This document shows positions 1 through 8,886 of a stretch of DNA of 64,000 bases, in pieces (the stretch's first letter is position 1; each line of letters begins with the position of its first letter). Where the stretch lies: positions 3,534,001-3,598,000 of the forward strand of contig NZ_CP083582.1 of assembly GCF_020091585.1 (NCBI RefSeq), read 5' to 3'. The notes under the pieces were generated by a model. That model was not told the DNA's origin. It did not search any database and saw only the letters and a list, made by a program, of their open reading frames with translations. This DNA comes from Kovacikia minuta CCNUW1 (lineage in GTDB: Bacteria; Cyanobacteriota; Cyanobacteriia; Leptolyngbyales; Leptolyngbyaceae). A program made the position numbers and the translations under genes.

Positions 1-1256
1 CTGCCTACGAATGGGCATTTGGTGATGTGAATCCGCCTGTGCATGCCTGGTCAGCACTGCATCTCTACCAGATTGAGCAGGAAATTTATGGACGGGCTGA
101 CAAAGGTTTTTTAGAGCGCGTCTTCCAGAAATTGCTGTTGAACTTTACCTGGTGGGTAAACCGGAAGGATATCACAGGCAAAAATATTTTCCAGGGTGGG
201 TTTTTGGGGTTAGACAACATCAGCGTCTTTGACCGCAGCCAACCCCTACCTACAGGTGGACATTTGAATCAGGCAGATGGCACCAGTTGGATGGGCATGT
301 TTTGTCTGAATATGTTGGAGATTGCGCTGGAATTGGCAAAGGACGATCGCAATTACGAAGATATTGCCAGCAAGTTTTTTGAGCACTTTCTCTATATTGC
401 TGACGCGATCGATGGCATTGGCGATAAGGAAATGTCGCTGTGGGATGAGGAGGATGGCTTCTACTACGATGCCCTGCACCTACCCAGCGGACAAAATGAA
501 TTGTTGAAGGTGCGATCGCTGGTCGGTCTAAGTCCAATTTTCGCGATCGCTTCCATCAGTCCCGACTACTGGGAACGGTTCCCCAACTTCATCCGGCGTG
601 CGACCTGGTTTGTTCAAAATCGTCCCGATTTAATTGAAAATATTGCTTCTTTGCAAACCTACAGGGGTGGGCGTAGCTTGCTGGCGATCGTCTCTCCAGA
701 GAAGCTACGTCGAATTCTCCATAAAATGCTGGATGAGAATGAATTTCTCAGTCCCCACGGTATTCGTTCCATTTCTCGTTACCATGCAGACCACCCCTAC
801 ATTTTTCGCTTCCAGGGGCAGGAATTCCGTGTTGATTATGAACCTGCGGAATCCTCCACCGGATTGTTTGGTGGTAACTCCAACTGGCGTGGTCCCGTCT
901 GGTTTCCCATGAACACGCTAATTATTGAGTCTCTGCGCCGCTTCCACCATTGTTTGGGCGACGATTACAAAGTCGAGTGCCCCACTGGTTCAGGTCAGTG
1001 GATGACACTTGGAGAAGTTGCAGCCGAGCTATCCCACCGACTGGTTCGCACATTCCTGAAAGATCCAAACGATCGCCGACCTGTCTACGGTAGCATCGAA
1101 CAATTTCAGACCGATCCCCACTGGCATAATCTGATCTTCTTCCACGAATACTTTCATGGTGACAATGGAGCCGGAATTGGTGCGAACCACCAGACCGGTT
1201 GGACGGGCGAAGTCGCCGTTTTGATTCAACACCTGGAAGCGAAGCAAGGGAAGTAG
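1..1256 (+). CDS. GH63-like glucosidase, C-terminal part (5' end outside window)
   Basis: The frame is open from the first bases of the window, so this is the 3' portion of a longer gene; about 417 codons are visible. The segment matches, from memory, the catalytic (alpha/alpha)6 barrel of MGH1/GH63-type glucosidases: a Trp/Tyr-rich stretch with [10 protein letters not shown] near the start, the loop with GGFLGLDN and [12 protein letters not shown], then [15 protein letters not shown] and a C-terminal [13 protein letters not shown]. Bacterial relatives cleave or transfer glucose on alpha-glucosides; the natural substrate here cannot be read from sequence. The stop is followed within 3 bp by heptamer-repeat sequence. 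The family call is fairly secure, the substrate is not. Confidence 0.75.
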   Translation, partial: AYEWAFGDVNPPVHAWSALHLYQIEQEIYGRADKGFLERVFQKLLLNFTWWVNRKDITGKNIFQGGFLGLDNISVFDRSQPLPTGGHLNQADGTSWMGMFCLNMLEIALELAKDDRNYEDIASKFFEHFLYIADAIDGIGDKEMSLWDEEDGFYYDALHLPSGQNELLKVRSLVGLSPIFAIASISPDYWERFPNFIRRATWFVQNRPDLIENIASLQTYRGGRSLLAIVSPEKLRRILHKMLDENEFLSPHGIRSISRYHADHPYIFRFQGQEFRVDYEPAESSTGLFGGNSNWRGPVWFPMNTLIIESLRRFHHCLGDDYKVECPTGSGQWMTLGEVAAELSHRLVRTFLKDPNDRRPVYGSIEQFQTDPHWHNLIFFHEYFHGDNGAGIGANHQTGWTGEVAVLIQHLEAKQGK

Positions 1257-1301
1257 GGAGTGGGGAAAAGAGTGTTTTCTACAGCCAGAATGGACTGCGA
1301 T

Positions 1302-1703
1302 ATGAGCAAAAAAATAGAAAATCTTCTCCGCAAAGCCTTACTCGAAGACGGCGAGATGGCACATTCACTCTATGAATATGAGCTGGAAGAACATATCGAC
1401 TACTGGTATGACGGTCTAAAAGCCGATCGCGATGACTTTGTGTTTGCAGTCACAGAAAACACCGGACATGTGGCAATGGTTCTGATCATGCGCGACAAAA
1501 CGCTCTACATCAACGAAGCCGCCAGGGCAGAACTAATGGAATTCTGGGAGGTCAATTATCTGCCTAACATGAAGCGATTAATTCCCATGATGGCGAAGGA
1601 ATTGGCAGACGATATTCTCTCTGTCATCGGGGTGAAAGTTGTCCCCGATAAACCGCCTAAACGGGTATGGCGCAAACCCCGTTCTAATATAAAATCCGGT
1701 TGA
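1302..1703 (+). CDS. Conserved hypothetical protein, about 133 aa
   Basis: I do not recognise a family. The protein is acidic at the N-terminus, with a charged helix (KALLEDGEMAHSLYEYELEEH), a central beta-like stretch (FVFAVTENTGHVAMVLIM) and a basic tail (KPPKRVWRKPRS). No signal peptide or membrane segment is visible. ATG 1302 is chosen over ATG 1290 and GTG 1260 because the protein reads as a compact domain from there; none has a strong ribosome binding site, and GTG 1260 lies inside repeat sequence. The gene is on the same strand as the upstream glucosidase, about 45 bp after it, so cotranscription is possible. Confidence 0.55.
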   Translation: MSKKIENLLRKALLEDGEMAHSLYEYELEEHIDYWYDGLKADRDDFVFAVTENTGHVAMVLIMRDKTLYINEAARAELMEFWEVNYLPNMKRLIPMMAKELADDILSVIGVKVVPDKPPKRVWRKPRSNIKSG

Positions 1704-1731
1704 TTAACAATCAAATATAAATTCGGAAATC

Positions 1732-1765
1732 CTTGTAGAGACGCGATTAATCGCGTCTCTACAAG
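1732..1765. repeat. Perfect 34-bp palindrome
   Basis: The half-site CTTGTAGAGACGCGATT is followed at once by its exact reverse complement, with no loop. It lies about 30 bp past the stop of the preceding gene. Palindromes of the GTAGAGACGCGATTAATCGC type recur between genes in many cyanobacterial genomes. It could act as a transcription terminator or be a passive dispersed repeat; there is no T-run. Confidence 0.85.
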
Positions 1766-1837
1766 ATACGCATGCATACGGATTTGATATCAGACAACCT
1801 TTCAGCCTCCTGCCCTCAGCCCTCCGTCTTCTGCCTT

Positions 1838-2215
1838 CTATGCAACAGAAGCACTTTCATCAACACTTTTTGCAGTGCGCCGAGTTGGACGTTTGCGGTC
1901 TTTCCGGCGGGTTCCGCCTGCCGTCGCGTATTCATTACTGTTTTTGCCAAACTTGGAAGCGACCCCAATCAACATCCGCTCTGATAATTCGGACAGTTCC
2001 GTTTCTGCTTCCTCCGCAGCAATGCTGGCATCGTTTGCGGTAGCCAATACAGTGTTGTAGGTTTCTAATTTCTGACGTGTTTCCTGAATTAACTGCTCAT
2101 AGCTTTCTACGGTCAGTCCATTGCCCAAATCCAGGGAAGTACTCACTGCTTTTAATGCAGCCAAACGGGATTCCGCTTTGTCCAGAATCCGGGAGATTTT
2201 TTTGGGTTTCGGCAT
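1838..2215 (-). CDS. Hypothetical coiled-coil protein, 125 aa
   Basis: The translation is mostly predicted helix: a basic N-terminus (MPKPKKISRILDKAESRL), a long heptad-like segment (YEQLIQETRQKLETYNTVLATA, then an AEEAETELSELSERM stretch) and a very basic tail (RRKDRKRPTRRTAK). This layout suggests a small coiled-coil protein that binds nucleic acid or oligomerises, but I cannot name a family. It is convergent with the upstream gene across the palindrome at 1732-1765. Its start region faces the long gene-free stretch that carries the 21-nt repeat array. Confidence 0.6.
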   Translation of the reverse strand: MPKPKKISRILDKAESRLAALKAVSTSLDLGNGLTVESYEQLIQETRQKLETYNTVLATANDASIAAEEAETELSELSERMLIGVASKFGKNSNEYATAGGTRRKDRKRPTRRTAKSVDESASVA

Positions 2216-2897
2216 AAAATTTGTTCCAACTGATTAAAGGTCAAGCTCAAGCTAACCCATAGGAACTCAAGTTGATGACCGTGAGTTTCGCCAAAAACGT
2301 CACTTTCTTTGCTCTATTTACTTAGAAAATTCAGTAACCTTACGAGTATAGGGAAATCGCAAGCATGGCAATTTAGCCAGGTAATTAGTTTGGTTTTCTG
2401 CCCCATCATCCCATCACCCCCATCACCCCTTCTGCCCTCTGCCTTCTATCTGCTAAACAAACCGAATCAAAATCCGTTTTAATCGAATCAATATCGGCTC
2501 ATCCAGATCAAATAAATGCTTATGGTGAATCAGCATCAGCATAAACGGATCTTATTTCCAGAGGTCGTGATTCAATTTCTGCTTCAACCGAATCAATCTC
2601 CGTTCATGCTGAATCAAAATCCGCTTCAGCCGGATCAATATCCGTTCATCCTGAATCAATTTCGGCTCAAGCTGAATCAATCTCGGTCTTTCCTGAATCA
2701 AGCAGTCATTGCAATGAATCGCCTATAGCGAATAGGTGAAAAGGCGAGGAGGGATCGGGTGGTTTCTAGATGTGTTGTTAAGTGATCGTGTCTTTACAAT
2801 AAGTTGTCGGAGCCGACCACCGTTTCTGTAACAGTACCGGGCGATTGCACTTGTGTACTGGGATAGGCTTAAATTAAGCTAAGATCCTTAGTAAGAG
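2216..2897. other. 680-bp gene-free region with promoter side and repeat array
   Basis: No convincing gene. The first 200 bp should hold the promoter of the leftward gene at 1838-2215. Around 2400-2452 there are CATCACCCC/CTGCC heptamer-like repeats. From 2464 to 2715 it holds the 21-nt array. The remaining 180 bp show nothing I recognise. Confidence 0.7.
2464..2715 (+). repeat. 12-unit degenerate 21-nt tandem repeat array
   Basis: Twelve consecutive 21-bp units with no spacing errors start at 2464, 2485, 2506, 2527, 2548, 2569, 2590, 2611, 2632, 2653, 2674 and 2695. Most begin GAATCAA, and the best-conserved units contain the core TCAATATCCGTTCAT. Units 3-5 are the most diverged; units 6-11 the most alike. 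Because 21 is a multiple of three, one frame reads as heptads (such as LNQNPLQ and LNQFRLK), but the 70-aa frame has no ribosome binding site and looks incidental. There are no unique spacers, so this is not a CRISPR array. Confidence 0.9.
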
Positions 2898-3551
2898 CTA
2901 TTTTATCCCCATCAAACCACATCCTAAATCTAATACCCTCTTCTTGCTAATTAATCTCTCTCCACCTCCAGTAGTATCAAAAAGTTCAACCGCCTCAAAA
3001 AACTTGGTATCACAAATAGAGGAATAGGTTCCGGCAGGGACAAAAGGATTAGGAGGATTAGGTGAAGAATCGATTGAACGCTTCACCAGCATAGTAACTG
3101 GTTGACCATTCCTATTTTCTAAAGGCTGAAGCTGGGAATCTAAACCGTTTTTGTACCAGTAAAACTCTTGCTTTACATATACTACTCCACGCATAGCATT
3201 GTAGCGTTTACCTAAGTGAGGAAAACGATCTGGATCTACCTGACTATTAATCTCATTAATTAAAACTGTTCCATGACTATCAATAAAACTAGCTCTATTA
3301 GATGCAGTTACCTTGATTCCACCGTAAGGCGATTTTGACTGGTTGAGTTCTACTGTCTTACATTGACTTATACCCCATATTGAATCATGTATAGAGGTTA
3401 CTTCAGGATTTTCTTTTGGTGAGAAAGGATATGCAATATGTTTAATAGAGTTACCTTTCACATCAACGTATTGAAGCTTTTCAACAATACAAAAATCCCC
3501 AAGATCTTTGATTTTATTAGATGAAGACTCTAACTCGATTCTTACAGGCAT
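2898..3551 (-). pseudogene. 3' part of an exported-protein gene split by an IS630-type element
   Basis: This 217-codon open frame starts exactly where the left TA of the IS630-type element ends. Joining the codon before the insertion (CTA at 4710-4708) to ATG 3551 gives a continuous frame with the gene at 4708-6030, so this is the C-terminal third of that protein, not an independent gene. The translated part contains NGQPVTMLVKRS, a proline-asparagine stretch (SSPNPPNPFVPAG) and two or three Cys, and has no domain I can name. Rebuilt length is about 658 aa. If still translated, this fragment would lack the export signal. Confidence 0.8.
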
Positions 3552-3557
3552 TATACT

Positions 3558-4085
3558 CTACTCGGCTAAGAACTGGACTTTCTTGAATGACTGAAACTTC
3601 CAACTCATTAGGCTTTTAAGCTCTTCGTGTTTGTTGACGTGCGCTGTGTCAATCAAGGTCGAAATCGCACTCTTAAAGGCAGAGAAATCAGCATAATATT
3701 TAGAGTACAAACACTCTTTACGCACAAATCGCCATAACCGTTCGATTAAATTCAAATGGGGTGAGTAAGACGGTAAGTACACCAAAGTAATTCCCAGTTG
3801 GTTCGCCAATTCAAATACCACGGCACATTTTTGATACCGAGCGTTATCCCACACTAACGTTATCGGGATGCCCAACGCTAAGTCTGATAGTTTCTGCATC
3901 AGTTGGCAAACACTCTCAGCATTGATGTAAGTTTCGTTAGTGACCGTGATAATTTCCAGCGTGAGGGCATTGAGTGCTCCCAGGACGTTAAACCGCTTGC
4001 GACCAGAGGGTGACTTGATAAAAACTCGGCAAAAACACCAGAGATACCCTAAAAAAGTAGTGTGAACAAAATGGGCAGCATCCAC
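3558..4085 (-). CDS. IS630-type transposase, OrfB (catalytic part)
   Basis: Encodes the DDE catalytic core. The first Asp is in FVDAAHF, which lies at the very start of this frame; the second is in LVWDNARYQK; the Glu is in SPHLNLIERLWRFV. Because the FVDAAHF motif sits at the junction, a functional enzyme needs fusion to the upstream frame by slippage on a seven-T run (plus strand A7 at 4086-4092). The stop lies 4 bp inside the left end, so the reading frame runs through the inverted repeat. It is unlikely to be made alone from its own start. Confidence 0.85.
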   Translation of the reverse strand: MDAAHFVHTTFLGYLWCFCRVFIKSPSGRKRFNVLGALNALTLEIITVTNETYINAESVCQLMQKLSDLALGIPITLVWDNARYQKCAVVFELANQLGITLVYLPSYSPHLNLIERLWRFVRKECLYSKYYADFSAFKSAISTLIDTAHVNKHEELKSLMSWKFQSFKKVQFLAE

Positions 4086-4612
4086 AAAAAAACAGCTTGT
4101 TTTCCAGCTTTAGCAGATTCCAGCAGCGGTTCTAGACTCTCTGCTTGAAACCGTTCCTGTTCGGCGATCTTGTCAGGATTACCACTTTTACCAGGCACAA
4201 ACCCGACTTTACGACGTTTCATGCCAATCCGTTTGAGAAAGGCATTGACCTGATTGGGGCTTCTGTGAACCCCAGTGATTTCAGCAATCTTCGACTGGGC
4301 TTCTGCAATCGTTTGAGGAGGATGATTTCTAAAGTAGGTTTCCACACTGGCAGCATGGGCATTCAACTCACTCGGTTGCCCCCGATAATCCAACTGCTTG
4401 AGCCGCTCAATCCCACCTTCAAGATATTGCTTGAGATAACTCGTCAGGGTCGTTTTAGAAATGTTGCACAATCGTCGGATATCTTGGTGCGCCAAACCTT
4501 GGCTTTTTAAGTACAACACTTCCATTTTCTGTTGAACTTTCGGGTGGGGGTGATGGTACCGCTCGTACTTCAACTCCTCAATCATCTGCTCAGTAAATTC
4601 AACCTGAATCAT
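4049..4612 (-). CDS. IS630-type transposase, OrfA (DNA-binding part)
   Basis: Encodes the N-terminal half of the transposase: a helix-turn-helix (VLYLKSQGLAHQDIRRLCNISKTTLTSYL, with RLCNISKTTLTSY as the recognition part) and a second winged segment (TGVHRSPNQVNAFLKRIGM). The frame ends shortly after KQAVFLWML, where the seven-T run allows passage to the OrfB frame to give AVFFVDAAHF. Its ATG overlaps the TGA that ends the truncated host frame (ATGA), a coincidence of insertion. The OrfA/OrfB design with slippage is well known for IS630 relatives. Confidence 0.87.
   Translation of the reverse strand: MIQVEFTEQMIEELKYERYHHPHPKVQQKMEVLYLKSQGLAHQDIRRLCNISKTTLTSYLKQYLEGGIERLKQLDYRGQPSELNAHAASVETYFRNHPPQTIAEAQSKIAEITGVHRSPNQVNAFLKRIGMKRRKVGFVPGKSGNPDKIAEQERFQAESLEPLLESAKAGKQAVFLWMLPILFTLLF
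4086..4092 (-). promoter_or_regulatory. Probable programmed frameshift site (T7) in the IS630 transposase
   Basis: The minus strand reads GCTG-TTTTTTT-GTGGATG. Frame 0 gives AVFLWML and then stops soon after; moving back one base, or adding one T by polymerase slippage, gives AVFFVDAAHF and continues into the catalytic frame. The catalytic Asp is three codons beyond the run. Confidence 0.75.
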
Positions 4613-4707
4613 ACAAGCAGGCTCCCTGCCCTGGTGAAGTGGATAACTTCATCATATCGCTGATGCAATCGCAGGTCTAAAAGTCCAGTTCTTAGAAGCG
4701 GCGAGTA

Positions 4708-6030
4708 TAGATTTTTACGGTCTGGAAGCAAACTAGTAATAGAATTGAGAAAACCGCTTTCATCGCTGTTAACTGATACAAATATTGGTTTTGCAGGTTC
4801 TTCAGAAGTGCAGGATATTATGTACTCCCATCTTGTCTGTGGGTCTTTATTGCCTATCAATGTAATGCCTACCTGTCGTCCCGTTTTAGGAAGTGTAAAC
4901 TGCTGACGACCAGAGCCAGAAGCTGGTCCAACTTCAAAAATTTTCTTGCCGTCATAGTACATTTCTATTCTGTCAGGGATTGTGTAAAACTCATATTGCA
5001 AAGTGACTTTGCTGTCATTACCCCCTTGAGGAATTTCAAATAAATCAGTTCGGGTTTCGCTGGCACCATTTAACCGTTTTTCTCCACATTGCACAGGTGG
5101 TCTACACATTGAATCAGGCAAACCAGCTTCCCCTGGAACTGTGCTGCTTTGCATTGCGTTAGAACTGTAATCTAACGCTTGCTTGACGATCTGGGTTACG
5201 TCTGTCTTGCCCTGTGACATTTGTTTTGCCCATTCAGCCATTGACGTAGAAATCTGATTAACAGACGAATTCACCTCGTTTTGGCAAGTGTTTTGAGATT
5301 GAGCAGTAAAGCTAGAGTGAATGGCGGACTTTTTACGCATCTTTGTCACTTTGTCTTTACTAAAAGTTTGTTGATCACTGTCAACTTTTGCTAGCGTTAC
5401 ACTGTTTTTAACAGTCCCTCTTTTTGAGATTTGAAATGATTCAATCAATTGCCCATTGGAGGACTTAATCACTATCTGATTTGCATGTAGTTCTGCTTTG
5501 CTACCATCTGCAAGAATAATTGCTGAAAGAGCGTTGTTGTTAAATCTAATTCTAAAATTTCTTACTAAATCTTGAGCTTGACGAGTTGTAAATTGAGAGT
5601 TTTTTGATAGCAGTTTGCTACCATCCATCAGAACGTTACTAAATGCAACCTCATAGATTTCAAATTTTGCAGCATCTGGTAAGTTCACTAAATATCGTTG
5701 TTCTGAACTGGTGGAAGACGAAACCATCAAAATTTCGCGCTTACCTGACCTTAAAGGCATTTGACGCGCTACAACAAAGTCGTCAGGGAAAACTCCCCAG
5801 GGCGGCATGACAAGCGGATTTAAACCACCAGACGGCTTTTTCCAGGGTGGTTTGGGTGCGCGATCGCTTGGCAATGCCTCTGGATTTCCCAAACCTCGAT
5901 CTGGCAAATTTATGTCATGTTTTCCTGATAAATTAGGTGTTTGAGATGCGGCAGGAATAATCATGGATTGGGAACCAATATGAAAACAGGCAAATGTTAT
6001 TGCCCACAGCGGAAGATTTTTGAATCGCAT
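4708..6030 (-). pseudogene. 5' part of an exported-protein gene split by IS630
   Basis: 441 host codons precede the insertion; the frame then runs 32 codons into the element and stops at 4609. The N-terminus is a signal peptide (basic MRFKN, hydrophobic core, then a small-residue cleavage zone around PAASQT), so the product is exported. The middle is polar, and residues about 325-420 form a beta-rich segment (VTLQYEFYTIPDRIEMYYDGKKIFEVG) that resembles a carbohydrate- or protein-binding beta-sandwich, with Cys pairs at CRPPVQC. No enzyme motif is seen. Together with 2898-3551 the intact protein would be about 658 aa. Function unknown. Confidence 0.8.
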
Positions 6031-6098
6031 TGTTTCACTCGAAATCTTAAGAAGATAAGGTGAGAGTTTCTCGATACGTAAGTCAACCAGTTAAATCC

Positions 6099-6190
6099 AA
6101 GACCTGCGTAGGATGTGTTAGCGTCAGCGTAACGCATCGAATCCTCGAAATCGGTGCGTCAGGCGTAGCCGTAACGCACCCTACGTCTAC
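6099..6190. repeat. Dispersed palindromic repeat block
   Basis: Two nested palindromes sit side by side: TGCGTAGGATGTGTTAGCG with TAACGCATC, and GGTGCGT...AACGCACCCTACG. This GCGTAGG/CCTACG frame with TAACGCAYC arms is a common intergenic repeat type in cyanobacteria. A related block interrupts the toxin gene at 13858-13975. It lies just upstream of the exported-protein gene and may overlap its promoter. Confidence 0.7.
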
Positions 6191-6211
6191 GTCTCGTTTA
6201 ATTTCCGTTTC

Positions 6212-6442
6212 TCAATAACGAATTGATTCAAAAATAATGGCAGTTGCCATCAAGATTAGAACCAATGCTGATAGGCGAAATAGCCAGTAGCCAAACGCAG
6301 TGATGAGTGCACTGGCAATGTAAGCTGCTCCAAAAATGGATGACAGAAAACAAACTAGAGTAAAGCCAAATAGAAATAGTAGGAAGTATTTCAGGATTTT
6401 GTAGGACAACCTGAATAATGGGCTATGATCGTGTGCTTCCAT
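6212..6442 (-). CDS. Small membrane protein, 76 aa
   Basis: Two or three hydrophobic segments fill most of the protein: residues about 18-33 (LKYFLLFLFGFTLVCF), 37-52 (FGAAYIASALITAFGY) and 55-72. A strong ribosome binding site (GGAGG six bases before ATG 6442) supports the start. I cannot assign a family. It is on the same strand as, and about 180 bp upstream of, the split exported-protein gene, separated from it by a palindromic repeat block, so an operon is not certain. Confidence 0.6.
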   Translation of the reverse strand: MEAHDHSPLFRLSYKILKYFLLFLFGFTLVCFLSSIFGAAYIASALITAFGYWLFRLSALVLILMATAIIFESIRY

Positions 6443-6541
6443 GATGCCTCCAGGAGATTAAACGTGCGGTGAGTCATTTCTCCGATACAAGGGGGATTGT
6501 TTAAGGGCAAAGTATTGAATTAGGCGATAATGGCTATCCAC

Positions 6542-6570
6542 ATCCCCGACTTTCCCAAAAAGTCGGGGAT
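6542..6570. terminator. GC-rich hairpin, possible terminator
   Basis: ATCCCCGACTT and AAGTCGGGGAT form an 11-bp perfect stem with a 7-base loop. It lies between the minus-strand gene ending at 6631 and the small membrane gene starting at 6442. There is no long T-run, so it may instead be a dispersed repeat; a similar ATCCCC hairpin occurs at 43738-43770. Confidence 0.55.
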
Positions 6571-6630
6571 CTAATTCTGGTTTGCAGGTGCCGTGTGTGT
6601 GGAGCGATCGCAAATGTTCAGAAGTAGCCT

Positions 6631-7167
6631 CTAAGGTTTACAGCCTTGACCACCGCTGTTCACACAAAAGGCAAAACTGAGAAATTTACTCTTCTCATTG
6701 CTAACAACTTTGACAATTTCATTCAATTTGAAGAAGAGTCCTCCAATCAGTTGCTGTTGCTGAAGCGGTTTTTGCATGAACCACTCGCTGCTCGAGATGG
6801 TGGCAAACGTAACCTCCCTATCTCGTGCATATTCCATGACGAGCCAGGAGATAATCTCCTGTTCTGGTGCTGACAATCCTTTGTACCAGGTTTGATAGAT
6901 GTTCAAGACTTGTTCGGTTGTCGTATTGCCACTAACAGAACTGCCGGAGCTTGTCGGTTTAATATCCAGGAGTTTAGTGAGTCTATTGACTGCGGCGGTT
7001 GCGAATTGTACGGTTCCCTCAACTTTGTTGATGGTGCGATCGATCGTGTTAATCGCTCGATCAATTGTTGTAAAGATATCGCCTGCAAGTGCTGGCTTTT
7101 GGTTGAGGCTCACTAAAAAAACTGAAGACAAACTGAGGAAAATCCATAAATTAGAGGTTCTAGACAT
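6631..7167 (-). CDS. Exported protein of unknown function, 178 aa
   Basis: Start chosen at ATG 7167, preceded by GGAG at good spacing and opening directly into a Sec signal peptide (MSRTSNLWIFLSLSSVFLVSL, cleavage likely after PALA). An upstream in-frame start at 7269 would bury the signal behind 34 polar residues. The mature protein has an alternating Ile-Asp-Arg segment (FTTIDRAINTIDRTINKVEG, amphipathic), a serine-rich linker and a helical C-terminal domain ending in two Cys (FCVNSGGQGCKP). I do not recognise a family. Confidence 0.65.
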   Translation of the reverse strand: MSRTSNLWIFLSLSSVFLVSLNQKPALAGDIFTTIDRAINTIDRTINKVEGTVQFATAAVNRLTKLLDIKPTSSGSSVSGNTTTEQVLNIYQTWYKGLSAPEQEIISWLVMEYARDREVTFATISSSEWFMQKPLQQQQLIGGLFFKLNEIVKVVSNEKSKFLSFAFCVNSGGQGCKP

Positions 7168-7518
7168 GGTTGCTTTATCTCCAGATGTAACCGACAAAGA
7201 AGTGGTGCTGGTTTCGGCGATCGCGGATTTGAGTAGTGCTTTCATTTGCTTATGCCCTAATGTCTGCAATGAGTGGATGAATTAATTTCAATCTCAACGT
7301 ATTTGAGGCGAGAGAGCCAGGCAAGAATCGGGTTTTAAGCCCGAAGTTAAGGGGTTTATTCAGGGACTTAAGACAACCAATGGGTAGAGCAGCATTTCAG
7401 CTTTCGTGAGAGACACATCTCTGTGGAAGAAAAAATGGCTTAAAATCAGGAAAACCATTTAACTGCCAGAAAATCTGGCTGAGCTGTAAGAATCTGGAAA
7501 TAAGTTCCTGGTAAACCA

Positions 7519-8871
7519 ATGAACGTAGGGCAGTCCAAACGTAGACGGGGTGTGATCCTGACTTCACAGGGATGGAAGAAACTGCGAGAGGCTATCCGTG
7601 AGGTAGAGTATCGAGAAAGTTCAGGAGCACGATTTACTCAAGCGGAATTAGCCTATCGGACTCAACTCGATGAGGGGACGGTTGCCAGGGTCTTGCAGCG
7701 GCAAGTGAAGGTTTCCAAAGGGACGCTTGAGCAGTTTTATGAGGTTTTTGACTTGGAACTGGAGGAAGACGACTACAGTAGACCTCCTGTAAATGATGAA
7801 GATGAGGTGCCAACCATTGAAGGAACTGCTGAAGCAGATAGGACTGAGAGGGTATCCATTGTGCCAGTGATAAAATTCCCCACTCAGGTTGATTGGGGTG
7901 AAGCGGTTGATGTTCCTATCTTCTATGGACGGCTTGAAGAACTCGCTACGCTAGAACGATGGCTTATGCATGATCGGTGTCGTTTGATTGCGCTGTTGGG
8001 CATGGGTGGCATCGGTAAAACTGCTCTGGCAGTCAAGTTGGGAGAGCAAATTAAAGAAGAGTTTGAATATGTGGTGTGGCGCTCACTTCGTAATGCACCT
8101 CTAATTGAGGATGTCCTAACGGGTATAATTCAGTTCCTATCTAATCGACAAGAAATTGATTTATCGAAGTCTCTAGACGCCCTCATCTCATCACTAATGT
8201 ATTATTTGAGTCAACATCGCTGCTTGTTGATCTTAGATAATGCTGAGTCAATTCTACGTGGAGGAGACCGAACAGGACAATATCGTGAAGGGTTTGAAGG
8301 TTATGGAGAACTGATTCGAAGAGTTGGAGAGCTGCACCATCTGAGTTGCTTATTGTTAACTAGTCGAGAGAAACCTAAAGAGATTAGTTTGTTAGAAGGT
8401 AGAATACGCCCTGTTCGCTCTTGTCAGTTAGAAGGTCTTAGTCAAACAGATGGACAAAAAATTTTGCAAGTGGAAGGTGCATTTGGAACTAAGGTTGAGC
8501 AGCGGCAGTTGATCAATCGTTATTCAGGTAATCCATTAGCAGTAAGAATTGCTGCAACAACAGTTCAAACATTATTTTCTGGCAACATATCAATCTTTTT
8601 AGAACAAGGTGCAGCAGTTTTTGGAGATATTCGCGATCTACTAGATCAACAATTCAATCGTCTCTCGGAATTGGATAAAGCAACAATGCGTTGGCTAGCG
8701 ATCAACCGAGAGCCTGTCTCTCTTAAGGAACTACGTGAGGATTTTGTTCTCCCTATTACCCCTCAGAAGCTGTTGGAAACTCTGGAGTCTCTTGAGCGAA
8801 GGTCTTTGATTGAGAAAGCCCTCTGTGACAATATGGATGAGACACCTGACCACTTTCAAATTACTGTCTAG
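7519..8871 (+). pseudogene. HTH/NB-ARC part of a STAND WD40 protein, interrupted by an IS3-family element
   Basis: Residues 1-90 form a DNA-binding-like N-terminal module (FTQAELAYRTQLDEGTVARVLQ). Residues about 150-420 are an NB-ARC ATPase: Walker A GMGGIGKTAL near residue 163, Walker B LLILDNAES near 238, SRE motif LLTSREKP, and GNPLAVRI. The last residues match the point where relatives continue with FTLQNVVMEY; that motif is found at 10385, beyond the mobile element. STAND proteins couple sensing by repeats to nucleotide-driven oligomerisation in signalling or defence; the role here is unknown. The frame ends at TAG 8869, which lies within or beside the element. Confidence 0.82.
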
Positions 8872-8886
8872 TTCAGGTGAACTTCT

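Larger units (their letters stand above)
3554..4707 (-). mobile_element. IS630-family insertion sequence, 1154 bp
   Basis: The element is bounded by imperfect 28-bp inverted repeats, each reading inward TACTC-N7-CTAAGAACTGGACTTT, and flanked by TA at 3552-3553 and 4708-4709. The IS630/Tc1 group inserts at TA and duplicates it. Inside are two overlapping frames (4049-4612 and 3558-4085) encoding a DDE transposase joined by a probable frameshift. Removing the element and one TA restores an exactly continuous host gene, which confirms both ends. Confidence 0.93.

Noticed and set aside
2516-2728. 70-aa frame over the 21-nt array with LNQ heptads
   Set aside because: Frame exists because the unit is a multiple of three; no ribosome binding site and unit 3 supplies the Met by chance.
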